Assembly: GCA_963383645.1 (NCBI GenBank)
Contig: OY726558.1
Coordinates: forward strand, 178,217,134-178,281,133
Length of the DNA: 64,000 bases
Reading direction: 5' to 3'
From: Muscardinus avellanarius
Taxonomy: Eukaryota > Chordata > Mammalia > Rodentia > Gliridae
Position 1 is the stretch's first letter, and every line of letters starts with the position of its first letter. This document shows, piece after piece, positions 31,201-42,889 of the stretch. The notes under the pieces are model-generated. The model was given only the letters and a program-made list of their open reading frames with translations. It was not told the DNA's origin and did not search any database. A program made the position numbers and the translations under genes.

Positions 31201-33230
31201 TTCAAATATTACTCAGATGAGGTGTAAGAGAAGCAGATTTGTTGGCCCCTGATACCCCGGGGAGGTCATTAACTTCACAAGATCAATTTCTGCGTTGTTT
31301 GATGATTAAAGTGAATTTTGATGAAATAAAAACTTGAAAGAAAGTTGAAAAGAACAGATCTGTAAGGTGCTTTTAAAGGGATCTGGGTGATTATTTAAAG
31401 AATTGCCTCAAACCGAATGAAACTACGTAACCAACATGTTTTGTAAAGACAAGAAAAGAGGAATGGCAGACATTCATTAAAATGGTGTCAACACAAAACC
31501 TGCCGGCTGCATTGTTGGGTTTGGTGGTTTTTGGTGAAATGCCAACTTCCAGAAGTTATTTAAATTATTTTGCAAAATGATTATTAGTTTTGTCTATTCA
31601 TTATCCACTATGGATGCTGAACACAAACTTGAATGTCAAATCTCTGTTTTACTTTGTTCGTAGATGGGACATTGTTTGGCAAAGAAACTTGAAGTTTAAG
31701 CTCTCAACAGAGGCTTTCTGCTGAAACAGGAGATCTATGCTCCTCTGTCAGGCAAACAACAGAAGGGGTTTTGTATCAGGCCACATATGCACAAAACTGG
31801 CAGATACTCTTACTTTCAGCAGCTTAAAGTGGTCAGTTTGAACAAAACATTCATCACTGGGCATACAATGAGGACTTCTAGATGTCAAAGGAAGAGATGG
31901 TTGAATGATTAGGATGCCATTTCACCAAACAAAATAGACTACTTCATTCACTTTCAGTATAATTGTCCTTTTTTTTTTTCTCTTAAATTTTATGACACTA
32001 TCTCATCACTTTCAACAAAACAAATAACAAAGCTTTAATTGTGAGTGCTATTTTTAATTATTTTCTGAAAAGGAGAAAAAAAATAAGTTGATGATTTGTT
32101 AAGTAAAATTGTATCAAGGAATAAAGCTTACTTTTCCATTTCAGCTAATTTTAAAACAGAAAAACCATACTATTTATCAGAATGGTGCCTAAGTACATTT
32201 CATAAAAGGTTGTTTAATATTGTTAAATTTTGTACTTTTGTGATCTGTATATGTGGAAATTCAAAATAAAGACATAAAGTTTGTGGCTACACTACTATGT
32301 CATATGTGAATCCTGTGGTAGTGAGGCATTTATATCTCTGAAAGTTATAATTATTTGTAGTTTTTTATTTACATTGAATACTAATTTTTATATTTTTATT
32401 TCTATAATGTTAGGTTCTCAAGCATGTTGATGTAAATATGATGTGAAATATTTTAGGTAAAATGATAAAATCAATCATTTCTGATTCTTAAATGAATCAC
32501 CTGTTAACATAAATATATAGGAATGATAAAGTTTCCCTATCTGAGAAAAGTCATAACTAATAATTTATGATCAATGTGATAAATGACTTTATTTATAATT
32601 TAGCTCAATATACACTCGATATATACTTTATTTTGATCTCCAGTCTTAAGTTATTGCATATTTATGCAATATTTTTTTTAGTTTGCCAGAAAATGTTACT
32701 TTTTAACTCCTGATGCATTAATATATGCCACAATGTCTGTGTGCAATTTCAGTAAAAATGCTGACAATTTGATGAATCAAGTTATTTTTTAAAAATTATT
32801 CTTCTCCTGCTACATGATTTATGCCATTTAAGTAACTGCAGTTTTGCAGAGATTTATAAGTACTAGTACCAGACAGACCTTTGTTAATAACCAAACTATT
32901 TTCTGACTTTTAATTCCTATTATATGTAAAATGGCATTGTATTTTATATATAAAATAGCATAATAGATTGAATAAAAAAATGAATCAAGATTACTTGATT
33001 CATTGCATACAAAATTTTCAGAAGGTACCAACAGATCAAATATTCAATACATAAAAACTTTTCCTATTAATAAAATCAATTCAAAGATACAAAACAGAAT
33101 TAGCCATTTAGGATAAGACAATGGAAATATAAAGAGAATGGAAGAGAAATTTAGAATTAAAACATATTTTTATTCATGTTGGTAACTGCCCTACTCCCTC
33201 TTTAAGCATTACTGACATGATAAGAAAATC
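31201..33230. other. Unrecognised unique-looking DNA
   Basis: No transposon was recognised in this roughly 2-kb stretch, which is unusual in this window. An AATAAA at about 32265 follows a long unique segment and could be a polyadenylation site, but no exon supports it. Confidence 0.4.
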
Positions 33231-33235
33231 ACAAT

Positions 33236-33313
33236 TATCATCATTGCCACCACAACCACCACGGTCATCACCATCATCATGACCAATATCATCATAATCA
33301 TCATCACCACCAT
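33236..33313. repeat. Imperfect (ATC/ACC)n trinucleotide tract
   Basis: Mixed ATC, ACC and CAT triplets over about 78 bases. Confidence 0.8.
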
Positions 33314-34095
33314 GGGGAAGATAAAGGAAATAGTGTAGATGGAAGCACAGTACTGGTTCCAGTAAAGAAGATAGAAATTAAAGCTTCTGTTTGCATAGAA
33401 AATCTTAATCAGAAGCCGAAAATTTCTCCAGATTTCCAAGGATACTTGAACAGTTTATATTCCAGAAATTGTGAATCATGAGGTGACTGTGGGGTTGTTG
33501 TGAAGACATACCTGGAGAAGTGCTTCTGAACAACTAATGATTTGTTCTAATCTCATTTCAAATTCACAAGTTACTGAACAATATGGAGCATGTAAACCTG
33601 ACACCATATTTGTTAGGAGTAATAAAATGTTGGAGTTGATGTACTAAACTGAAATCTGCTCCACTGTATCAAAGAGCATGGCACTTTTCCCAAATTCAAA
33701 TCCCAGGAATCAGCAATCAAATATAGCCAAAGAAAAGTCACACTTTATTATGTAAAACATCTGAAATTTTCCACAGATATAATCTGTACATTTGGACATA
33801 TTATAAAGGGGGACTAATAAGGTTTTTGGTTAGTCTGTTTTGTAATGCAATCGCTTTATAGTTTAACTTTTCTCAGATAGCCAATAAAAGCCCATTAATT
33901 TTAAAATATAATTAGAAAAACAAAAATAAATAAACATTCAGGAGATTCTGCAAGGTGAAGACACAAAGATATATAAAAATAATAAAATATATAAAGATCA
34001 CACAAACCATGCAAGGCAAAAAATATTTTAGATAATAAATTTGAAATATTGAAAAAGACTGAGTCACACTGCAGTGAAGAAAAAATGAGTGGCTT
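33314..34095. other. Unrecognised AT-rich DNA
   Basis: No gene or repeat recognised. Confidence 0.4.
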
Positions 34096-34795
34096 AAAAA
34101 TGAAGATATTTATTAGAGAAAACATATGTCTCTTTTCTTTTTGTGCCTGGCTGATCTCACTTAACATAATATTCTCCAGGTATTTCCATCTTCTTGTGAA
34201 TGACATGATTTTGTTTGTCTTTATAGCTGAGTAGAATTCCATTGTGTGTATTTCCCATTATTTTGTAAACCATTCATCTGTTGATGGAGACCTAGGTTGA
34301 TTTCATATTTTGGCTATTACGAATTATGATGCTATGAACACTGTAGTTCTCTGATTTCAAGCCCTTTGGAAAAATATCCAGGAATGGTATAGGTGGATCC
34401 TATGGTGGATCTACTCCCAGTTTTCTAAGGAATCTCCACACTTACCTCCATAGCTGCTGAACTATTTTGCACTCCCACCAACAGTGTAAAAGAGTTCCTC
34501 TTTCCCCACATCCTTGCCAGCATTTTTTGTTATTTGATTTCTTTATCCTTGCCACACTGATTGGGATTATTAGGACAACTAGAGGGACTCCAGATAATGG
34601 AGGGGAAACATCAGCAAAGCTAAAATGGAAGAACAGGAGAAGAAGAAGGCTGAGGTTCATTAATGGAGGAGCTACATCTGAATATGTGTAAAAGTATGAA
34701 TATAACATGATTAATCTGGACACTCATTGTTGAGAAGGAGGAAGGGAAGTGGGGGGGGGGGTACCAAGCTACATCTGAATGAAAAGCCACACCTG
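34096..34795 (+). mobile_element. L1 with probable 5' inversion, sense 3' end
   Basis: The left part (34096-34575) is ORF2 C-terminus in antisense: MEFYSAIKTNKIMSFTRRW at 34185-34242 and the cysteine motif [18 protein letters not shown] at about 34465-34530. The right part (about 34600-34760) is the L1 3' UTR in sense, with 'acatctgaatatgtgtaaaa' and a G-run at 34750-34761. An inverted upstream part joined to a sense 3' end suggests twin priming, as at 10609-13310. I could not find the target duplication. Frameshifts separate the coding pieces. Confidence 0.72.
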
Positions 34796-35300
34796 AAGAA
34801 GTGATTCTGAACTAACTCCTTAATGAACAACTAAACTGTGCCAACACAATCCTATAATTGGTTTGAATGGCAAAGTGTAAGGGTTTAGAGCAAAAGAAAA
34901 ATCACATACAACTGACGTTAACTATTTTTGCTGAGGACATATGTAGTTACTGCCAAACTGTCAACAGCATAAATAACTGGTTCAATTATTCAGTGTTATT
35001 AAGAAGTAAAATCTTTGATATATTTATTCTGAGTATAAAAACATTTTAATAATTGAAAAAGTCTTCAAAACTTTATATCTCTGATATTGTAGAAAATAAT
35101 ATGCCTATTAAATCTTTTATTGTTTGTGTGGAAACATCTTATCATCAAATTGGATTCTATGAGGATTAGCATAGTAAATCTTGGGTGTAAATCCTAAGAA
35201 TTACAGAGTAGACCCTGACCTTGCTGAAATACCCTCATTCTGTATATCAAACTGTTGATTCCATACTAAGAATAAAAACCTGTTTGGGTAAACTATTGTT
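34796..35300. other. Unrecognised AT-rich spacer
   Basis: No gene or repeat recognised between two L1 3' ends. Confidence 0.4.
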
Positions 35301-35309
35301 TAAAAATAT

Positions 35310-35522
35310 GTGCAAGTCAAAGTTTGAATGGAATGGAGGAGGAAGGCTGATCTTGATTAATGAGGGTCTACATCTGAACATGTGTAAAATTATGAATAAG
35401 ACATGGTTAACCTGGCCAACCATTGGTGGGAGGGGGGAAGGGAAAATGGGGACAGGGGGGAGAGGTTACCAAATATAGTTTAAATGTAAAAAAAAAAAAG
35501 ATAAAAAAAATGCAAAAAAAAA
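35310..35522 (+). mobile_element. L1 3' UTR end, sense, 5'-truncated, with A-rich tail
   Basis: 'ttgattaatgagggtctaca' then 'aacatgtgtaaaattatga', 'ggttaacctggccaaccatt' and a G-rich tract lead to an A-rich tail at 35487-35522. This is the sense version of the 3' UTR at 10625-10790, so both belong to the same L1 lineage. Confidence 0.85.
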
Positions 35523-35699
35523 AGAAACTTAAAATTCGGGATTGAAGGTCTAAATCACTAATCTTTAGAAGTATTATTTCTGACAGCCAACCACAAAGTA
35601 TTTAAAATGAGACATGGAGACATTTTTATTCTTCATAAGCAAAATATTTAAAAATGAAAACAAATGCAAAGATATTTTAGTATCTTTAGTACCACCAAC

Positions 35700-36250
35700 A
35701 AAAATGGGAACACATCTCCTTCTTTTGATTATTGGTCTTCTCCACATTCTGCATGTGTTTTTCTATTGAGATTATTACTAGTTCTCTTTATTGCTTGCTA
35801 AACTCTGTTTATCATCAGATCTTTGTCACTTCATAAAATGAAGTTATTCCTTTTTTGATATTATGTTTCTTATTTTTTAAATATTTTTGAAGTTTTGGAA
35901 TTAATTCTTCCTTCAGTGATTGGTAAAACTCATTAGTATAATTATTTGGCTTGGTATTTCTCTAAAACTTTAGATTTACTATTTCTTCCTGGGTAAATTA
36001 ATTTTCAGAAATATTTTAATTTCATCTAAACTTTAATTATACATATACTAAGTTGTTTATAATATATTTATCCATTTGTTTAAGTTATATATACAGTTGA
36101 TGTCCACGTTTTATGTCCATGGTGTTTCTTTATACCTTCACTCTATGCATTGACCAGTTTTGCCATTTTATTTATCAATATTATATTTGTCCAGAACAAT
36201 AGTTTTTTACTTTGATTCTCTGTATTGTATGTCCATTTTAATTCTGATTA
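35700..36250 (-). mobile_element. Old L1 ORF2 fragment, antisense
   Basis: Antisense wording typical of the ORF2 reverse-transcriptase region, including 'ggaattaattcttccttc', 'gtataattatttggcttgg' and 'ttttgccattttatttatc'. It is heavily decayed with no open frame. Confidence 0.5.
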
Positions 36251-36414
36251 AATTTACCTCACTGTTAAAAAAAATATGTGCAGGTCTTTTCCTGGCATTG
36301 TTTTACTTTGTGAAGACAAAAAGTGATGGGAAAGCAAATAAACACTGAAATAAATATCAAAAAGTCTATCTTTTTCTTTTAAATGTTTACTAGCTAATAG
36401 ACAAAAAATGATAA

Positions 36415-36450
<36 letters not shown>

Positions 36451-36955
36451 ATTGGAACACAAAACTTGAATTCTTAGTTTATTTATGGAAATTAAATAAT
36501 TTTTTCAGGAAGCTATTATTAAATTGATTTCAATGTCAAGGCCTGCTTCCCTAATTTTCTATTACTGATAAGATGCAGATTTATTTTCGATAAATGTGCT
36601 GACCAAATGCTGAGACTCTAACAGTGCCATATTATCTCAGTCATCAGGAAGGAAAAATCCTTGTAGAACTATAATGAGACATTATCTCATATTTCCTTCC
36701 TAGATCCATTTGTGAAAAAAATTGTTCCCACTGGCGTTTTACAATGCAGCTTGTATGATAGAAAATTTCCCACAAAAGTCTATAGGTTTGTAAAATACTT
36801 GGGATTCTCTAACATTTACAGGTGCATGAATAACTGTAAGTAATGACGGTTGATTATAAATCATATTATTACATGTCTCTAAATCAACAGAAACAATGGC
36901 AAACAAATGAAAATGGACAGAATATATCTAATTACATAGATATTTATATAAACAA
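36251..36955. other. Unrecognised AT-rich DNA with a (TA)n tract
   Basis: A pure TA repeat at 36417-36445; otherwise nothing recognised. Confidence 0.45.
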
Positions 36956-36959
36956 CCAT

Positions 36960-37029
36960 TCTTTTAATATACTTTTATTGGCATATTGTACTGTCACATC
37001 ATAATGTAGTTCAGAGTGATAGAGACATA
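36960..37029 (-). mobile_element. Older L1 3' end, antisense, host of element B
   Basis: 'tacttttattggcatattgt' then 'catcataatgtagttcagag' match other antisense L1 3' ends. Element B inserted at its right side. Confidence 0.6.
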
Positions 37030-37042
37030 CACCACATTTGTT
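37030..37042. repeat. Target-site duplication of element B (left copy)
   Basis: caccacatttgtt occurs here and identically at 39818-39830. Confidence 0.93.
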
Positions 37043-37379
37043 TTTTTTTTAATTTTATTTTATTGGTGCACTGTATTCATACATCATAGTGGGATACAAA
37101 CTTTTGTAGACATACATGCACACATCGCCCAGTCAGCCCCCACCCGATCCCCACCCCATTCTCTCCCCATCCCTCCTTCCCATGCTTGGCTTAGTGGTTG
37201 ACATCTAGTATTATAGCAATTTATCCAAAATTAAAAATGATAATCTCACATAACAGTTTCATTTGTCTGATACCAAGTGTTTGATGGTTTAAAGATAGCA
37301 TTTCAATATTTCTTTTTGCTTTCTTTCTTACTAGAGCATATTTTTTTTCTGTTTTTTTAGGTGAAACTATCATATATTT

Positions 37380-38100
37380 ATATATTTATTTTTCAGAAAA
37401 AAATCTATCCTAATATGGAATATGAATTCTAGATACCCAAAACGATCTTGAAAAAGAACAAAGCTAGCAGATATATATTTTATGATTTCAAACCATATAA
37501 AGCTACAATAATTGAAACAGTGTAGTACTGTTCTAAAGGCAGATATATAGACCATTGGAGTTAAATACAAGCCTAGAGCTAAATTCTTCCCTATATTGTC
37601 AAGTTATTTTTGACAAGGTTTCCACGAACATTTGGTGGTGGAAATAATAATCTTTTAACTAAATATTGTTGAAAAATAATAATTACATGAAAAAGAATAA
37701 AATTGGACCTTTACCTAATCCCATATACAAGTATTAACTCAAAATAGATAAAAGACCTAAATATAAATCTTAAGACTATAAACTTTTAGGAGAAAATCTG
37801 GGTCATAAAACCTCACAACATTGAAATTGGCAGTGATTTCTTGGATATGATTTCAATGGCACAGGCAACAGAAGAATATACAAACTCCCTAAAAAATAAA
37901 AGAAAATATTGTATATCCAAAGACATTGTAAACAGAGTTAAAAGTTACTAATAGAATTGGATAAAATATTTCCAAATGCTATATCTGAAGGTATATTAAT
38001 ATTCCAACTAGAAATCCTAAAAATTAACAACAATAAAGGCAAACAATACAACTTAGAGATAGGTAAAAGACTAACATAAATAATGAATCTCCACAGATAA
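37380..38100 (+). pseudogene. Old L1 ORF2 fragment grafted inside element B
   Basis: It is the same reversed ORF2 fossil as in copy A, with the same ends relative to ORF1 and the 3' UTR and scattered base differences. Its shared breakpoints show that the chimera formed once, before both insertions. Confidence 0.85.
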
Positions 38101-38106
38101 CCAATC

Positions 38107-39024
38107 TTAGTTGTCTGTTGGATGGAAACTCTTGTTTCTCTGGTTCTGGTGAGTGTTACCTATTTCTTCTTTGTAGTTAATCTCTTTGAGTATTTTCTCT
38201 AGCGCTGGTTTTGAAGACATAAATTCCTTCAGTTTCTGTTTGTCATGGAAGCTTCTTATTTCTCCATCTAATTTGATAGAAAGTTTTGCTGGATAGGAAA
38301 TTTTTGGCTGGAAGTTGTTTTCTTTCAGAGTTTGGAATATGTTACTCCAAGCCCTTCTGGCTCTCATGACTTGGTTTGGGAAGTCTGGAGTGATTCTAAT
38401 TGGTTTGCCTCTGAATGTCAGTTGGCCCTTTGTTTTTGTTGCCTTTAAGATTCTCTGCTTGGCTTCCACATTGGTCATTTTGACAATTATATGGCGTGTG
38501 GATCCTCTTCTCCGATCCTGTCTAAAGGGAGTTCTATAGGTTTCCTGGATATGTGTGTCAACCTCTTGCTCTATATTTGGAAAATTTTCTGCTATTACTT
38601 CCTTGAAGAGATTGTTGATCCCTTTGGTATCACTTTCTTTTCCCTCCTCTATTCCAATTATTCTTAGGTTAGCTCTCTTAAGATGGGCCCATATTTCTTC
38701 AATGTCAGATTCCTGCTGTTGGATATTTTTTTCTAGATTAGAATCTATGCATTCATTTTTGGATTGCTCATCTTCTAAGAGCGAGATTCTGTTCTCCATG
38801 TGGTCTAATCGGGTGTTTGTGCTTTGAATTGAGGCCTTTACTTCATTAATTGCATCCTTTATCTCTTTTTGGCTCTCTCTGAGTTCTTTTCGAAGCACCT
38901 CTATTATTTCTACAGTTATTTTCCTGATTTGATCTTCTAGAAATCTCTGATTTTCTGTTTTATCAGGTTCTGATGTTGTGGGGTTGTGCACATTCATTAC
39001 TCCAGTGTTATTCCTCTTTCCCAT
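38107..39024 (-). CDS. L1 ORF1 protein, intact (copy B)
   Basis: A 305-residue ORF1p starts at the ATG at 39024-39022 (MGKRNNTG) and ends TAA at 38109-38107. The only upstream in-frame start-like codon is GTG, and a stop lies about 17 codons above it. It has the same layout as copy A: N-terminal low-complexity lead, coiled coil (about 28-118), RRM with RANLRIIGIEEGKE and RHIIVKM (about 117-213), and C-terminal domain with ARRAWSNIF and YPAKL (about 217-280). By my hand count about 33 of 918 bases and 18 of 305 residues differ from copy A, mostly in the coiled coil and conservatively. It has no frameshift. Function in RNP assembly is inferred from the family. Confidence 0.93.
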   Translation of the reverse strand: MGKRNNTGVMNVHNPTTSEPDKTENQRFLEDQIRKITVEIIEVLRKELRESQKEIKDAINEVKASIQSTNTRLDHMENRISLLEDEQSKNECIDSNLEKNIQQQESDIEEIWAHLKRANLRIIGIEEGKESDTKGINNLFKEVIAENFPNIEQEVDTHIQETYRTPFRQDRRRGSTRHIIVKMTNVEAKQRILKATKTKGQLTFRGKPIRITPDFPNQVMRARRAWSNIFQTLKENNFQPKISYPAKLSIKLDGEIRSFHDKQKLKEFMSSKPALEKILKEINYKEEIGNTHQNQRNKSFHPTDN

Positions 39025-39817
39025 GATTTCGGAGGTTTGTGCCTTCTCTGGGTTCTTCCCTTGGGTCACTATGGCTTCACTTAAGGTGCTCTGGATCTCG
39101 AGTCTGTATTATCTCAGACCCCACTACTCCTTTACTGGGTTGTATCACAGAGTCTCTGACCCAGGGAGTCGATAGAGGCTGCTTTAAACTATGGGGGGGT
39201 GCCAGGTTGCACATTCTCCTATGGTGTGATATCTCTGCCACCACCACTCCCTCACTGGGTCAAGTCCCAGGAGGCCCAATACTGCGATTTCTCCTCTGTG
39301 GCCCGCAATTTGACTCACTGTTCTTGAGTACGCAGATGTAGCTGTACTGGACTCGGTGAATTCACTGCTGCTGCCGCCGCCGGTGGCAATATGGCGCCTC
39401 TGCCACGCCCTCGGCCATGAGGCTGGCGTATTTTTTCTTCTCTGGTTTTGATTTCCACTCTGAATCCCTGCAGCGTGTGCTGAGCTCAGCCACTGGGAGC
39501 TTTAAATGCTGTCTGCGCCGAAAGATCCCGCCTGGCTGTTCCGCAGAGGCTCACCTGGCTTGCTGTAGCCGTCCGTTGAGTTCGCCGCTGCCGCCGGCAG
39601 TATGGCGCTGCTGCCACGTCCTCGGGCTCGTGTGTCTCCTCTGTGGCCCTGAGCTCTGTTCTCAGTCCGCTTTCTCTCTGGAGCCTGGTGGTTTTTTTTT
39701 GTTTTTCTGGTGATGGTGTTTTCTGGCTATGAAAGGCGCTCTTTTTGTGGTAATGGAGATTGGTTGTTAGCGGGACTCTTAAGCCCCGCTTTTCTCGGTC
39801 GCCATCTTCCCGGAAGT
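39025..39817 (-). promoter_or_regulatory. L1-type 5' UTR/promoter of element B
   Basis: A CpG-rich 793-bp leader. The minus strand starts acttccgggaagatggcgac and has the same GGGGCTTAAGAG(T/C)CCC palindrome and two GGCGCCATA(C/T)TGCC blocks (near 39390 and 39598) as copy A. The added block near 39625-39700 breaks the similarity to copy A and could be a lost or gained promoter unit. Confidence 0.8.
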
Positions 39818-39830
39818 CACCACATTTGTT

Positions 39831-41320
39831 GAACTTCTCTGATCCAGCCATTTTCAAACATATAGGGTAAGCATACCTTATAAAGAAATGGATATTGGTA
39901 ACTGGATATAGGGTGCAATGATATTAAAGATTATTGTACTGCTCATCTATTAGTAGATTTCATTGTATTTATAAGGCACCTTTCCATTAGGTTATGGTTA
40001 TGTCAAAATCTTGCTATAGAAGAAGAGCATATCATATTAAATTTGTTTCAGAATAAGTTTTGCTTATGATTCAAGCTGAGTGAGCAAGCAGGATATAATC
40101 CTATAAAGAATGCAAGGGGCTAGAATTGTTACTGGAACCATATGCCTTTCCAACCGATGAGTATTTATTATGAAGAACCCAAAGCTGGAACAAACAACAA
40201 CAACAACAAAAATCTATTGTTTTTAGTGAATAGATAGCCCTAAATAAAACTATGGTTTAAACAAACATTTTCTACTACATATTTCTTGACAGATTTGAGG
40301 AGGAAATAAAAGATGCCAAATAAAGGATGTCTAATACATGGTCAGATAGAATTGAATGTCAACTTGAAGATGCCCTGTGAAATTTGTGCTAATGTTTTTG
40401 ACTTTTTATTTTATTTTGACTGATTCAAATAAACACATACACACACACACATACACACAATGGCAATGCGATGTTTCAATGCATGTATAGATTTTTGAAA
40501 TTTAAACATATTTATCTCCTCATTTATAATTTTTTAATGTTAAATGCTTTCAAATTTAATTCTTCATTTAAAAAAAAATGAACAGCACATTATTATTTAC
40601 AGTCACTCCCTGCTGCAACAACATTCCAAAACTTCTTGCTTCGACTTGCTGTAACTTTGTATTCATTCATCTTTTTTTCTTATCTCTTTTTCTTTTTATT
40701 CATGTTTTTGAAATTTCCCAAGACTCTATTTCCTTTTGGTTCTGAATCCACAATTTCTACCTTTCACAGTGACAGTCACTGGAATTTTATGCTTTATTTC
40801 TAGTTGAACTCATTGGAGGAGAAATTACGATTTATCACTGGGAATTAACTATCACATTGTGAAAGAAATGATTTTCCAAGATCATCATTATAAGTCAGCC
40901 GCAAATTGCCCATTTCAGTCAGTAGTAGTGTGAACTCATGCATGAATGATTGTTACTTTCTCATCTCTGACACCAAGATATAACCCTGAAATAGGTGCAA
41001 GTCTATAACAACCAGATTTACTACCACCCTTCTGGACTCAGCTTCTACCAAATAAATCTGGGTGTTACAAAAATTTAGAAGACTTAGAAGTACAGATGTT
41101 TCATAACTACATGTTATAGGGTACCAACTGAACAATTTTTTACTGATTCTTCAAATATAGCTGCTATTTTAAAATAAAGGTATATGGTGTGTGTTTGTGT
41201 GCATGCGTGCCACATGTGCATGCATGCACACTCATGCACTAATAGAGAATTCAGGGTAGCAGTGCCACTTTTTTCCCAGTGAGCACTCTAAATAAGAATT
41301 CACATTGTTTTCTGTTTGTT
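39831..41320. other. Unrecognised sequence with short CA repeats
   Basis: No gene or repeat family recognised beyond the first few dozen bases, which may continue the older L1. A short CA repeat lies at 40435-40460. Confidence 0.4.
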
Positions 41321-41323
41321 AAT

Positions 41324-41690
41324 TGCTATGATTTGAATATTGAATGTCCCTTAGGGCCCATGTGCTAAGGGTTCTATTGCCAGCTTGTGTCACTATTGGG
41401 AGGCGGTGGAACTTTTAGGATGTAAGGCCTACTGGGATGAAATTTGGTTATTTGGAGGCATAATCTTGAAAGGAATATTGGAATCCGAACTATTCCTATT
41501 TATCTCTTTCTCTTTCTGGCCACCATATGATGTTTCCTCCACCCATACTGTGTCAACATAGGACCAAAGAGACACAAAAAAGGGACCATGGACAGACACC
41601 TCTGAAACTGTGAATAAAAATTGACCTTTCTTCTTGTAAAATGGTTAGCTCAGATATTTTGTCAGAGTGATGAAAAGTGATCGAAATATC
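41324..41690 (+). repeat. Solo LTR of the MaLR (ERVL-MaLR) group
   Basis: Starts TGCTATGATTTGAATATTG and includes 'cccatgtgctaagggtt', 'attgggaggcggtggaac', 'ctgaaactgtgaataaaa' (polyadenylation signal) and 'agctcagatattttgtcag' near the end. This is the standard MST/MLT1-type LTR order. The end base and duplication are uncertain. Confidence 0.72.
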
Positions 41691-42040
41691 TATACAACAG
41701 TTCCACAGAATTAATATAGAATTCTCAGTTGATACAGAATTATCCTAATTTTTATTATATAACTATAATTAACTTAAATTTTTATTATAAATGTTGAATT
41801 CCTAATTGGTATAAAATTCTAAGTGGCATGTATAAGCAAAACTAAATTTTACCAAATTTTATATGTATTAGTCTTCTTCAATAAGATAAAATTTTATATT
41901 ATAATTAAAAAGAATATTAATTTTAATTTAATGATTAAACATGTCGAACTTATAACTCAATTCAATATAATAAAAATAATCAATAGTTATAAAGAAGGAA
42001 GTGCTATAATGAATTCTATGTCCTTTCTTTCCTTCCTTCT
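41691..42040. other. Unrecognised, very AT-rich
   Basis: Nothing recognised; an 81-codon open frame here is AT-rich chance. Confidence 0.4.
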
Positions 42041-42202
42041 TTTTTGTTTTTTTAGTTTTGAGGACTGAACCCAGGAATTCTCCACTACCAATGGGCTACA
42101 TTCTTGGCCCTTTTTGTTTTGAGAAGAGGTCTTCCTAAGTTGTCATGCTGGCCTCAGACTTGTTATCCTCCAGCCTCAGCCTCCCACAATGCTAAGATGA
42201 CA
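42041..42202 (-). repeat. Old B1-dID-like SINE, antisense
   Basis: Contains 'ttttgaggactgaaccca', 'ggcctcagacttgttatcc' and 'cctcagcctcccacaatgc' in antisense order; strongly diverged. Confidence 0.7.
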
Positions 42203-42350
42203 CACATGCACAAATACATGTGACTTTTCCCCTTTATTATGCTAAAAATTATATTCATGTCTTTACATATAAATATTATTTTAATTAAAGTCTTTGAAAA
42301 ATGGCTATTTTAGTTTATAACACTTATTGTTTTAACTCATTCTACTATTG

Positions 42351-42550
42351 ATTTTTTAAATTTTTATTGGTGCATTTTATTTATACATCATAATGAAGCA
42401 AAAAACTTGTGTAGACATAAATGCACACATCACCCAGCCACCCCCCACCCAGTCCCCACCCCACTTCCTCCCCATCCCTCCCTCTCATATTTGGCTTAGA
42501 GGTTGACTATGATATAAATAAGTACATCATGTGCTTTAAAGAGTTTTCTT
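42351..42550 (-). mobile_element. L1 3' end, antisense, heavily 5'-truncated
   Basis: A 200-bp insertion carrying the G-rich 3' UTR (antisense C-rich 42440-42485) and the end 'attggtgcattttatttat'. It is flanked by the 15-bp duplication ctcattctactattg (42336-42350 and 42551-42565). The 3' UTR agrees with elements A and B up to 'ggcttagaggttgac' and then diverges, so it belongs to a related but separate lineage. Confidence 0.88.
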
Positions 42551-42699
42551 CTCATTCTACTATTGTGTGCTGAAAAAATTCATATTGCTGACTCTCCACA
42601 GCTATAGAGAGAAAGTTTAACCTAAGCATTTAATGAAGATGTAGACCTCTCATTTGAATAAGTATTATCCAGAGACTCAATTTGCAGAACCTAGAATTT

Positions 42700-42889
42700 A
42701 TTTTTTTTTATTTTTATTTTTTTTGGTGGTTCTGGGGTTCCTGGAAGCCCTTCTACCTCTGGGCTACACTCCCAGACCTATTTTTATACTTTTTTTTAAA
42801 ATTTTTGGCTGGCATCGAACCTGCGCGATCCTCCTGTCTCCGCCTCCCAAGCGCGGGGATTACAAGCGTGTGCCATCATGCCCGGCTAG
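42700..42889 (-). repeat. B1-dID SINE (younger subfamily), antisense
   Basis: T-rich tail, ttctggggttcctggaagcc, shortened centre, end at catgcccggct. The flanks share ctagaattt. Confidence 0.92.

Larger units (their letters stand above)
37043..39817 (-). mobile_element. Chimeric ORF1-only L1 (HAL1-like), copy B, full length
   Basis: It has the same architecture as copy A on the minus strand: 5' UTR (39817-39025), intact ORF1 (39024-38107), antisense old-L1 graft (about 38100-37380), linker, G-rich 3' UTR (about 37215-37060) and A-rich tail. The flanking duplication is 13 bp and different from that of copy A, and the surrounding sequence is unrelated. The two copies are therefore independent insertions, not a local segmental duplication. 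The 5' UTR contains an extra block of about 60 bases near 39625-39700 compared with copy A. Confidence 0.93.

Noticed and set aside
41823..42068. 81-codon frame rich in Ile, Lys and Asn
   Set aside because: Its composition mirrors the AT-rich DNA, and it runs into an old antisense SINE.
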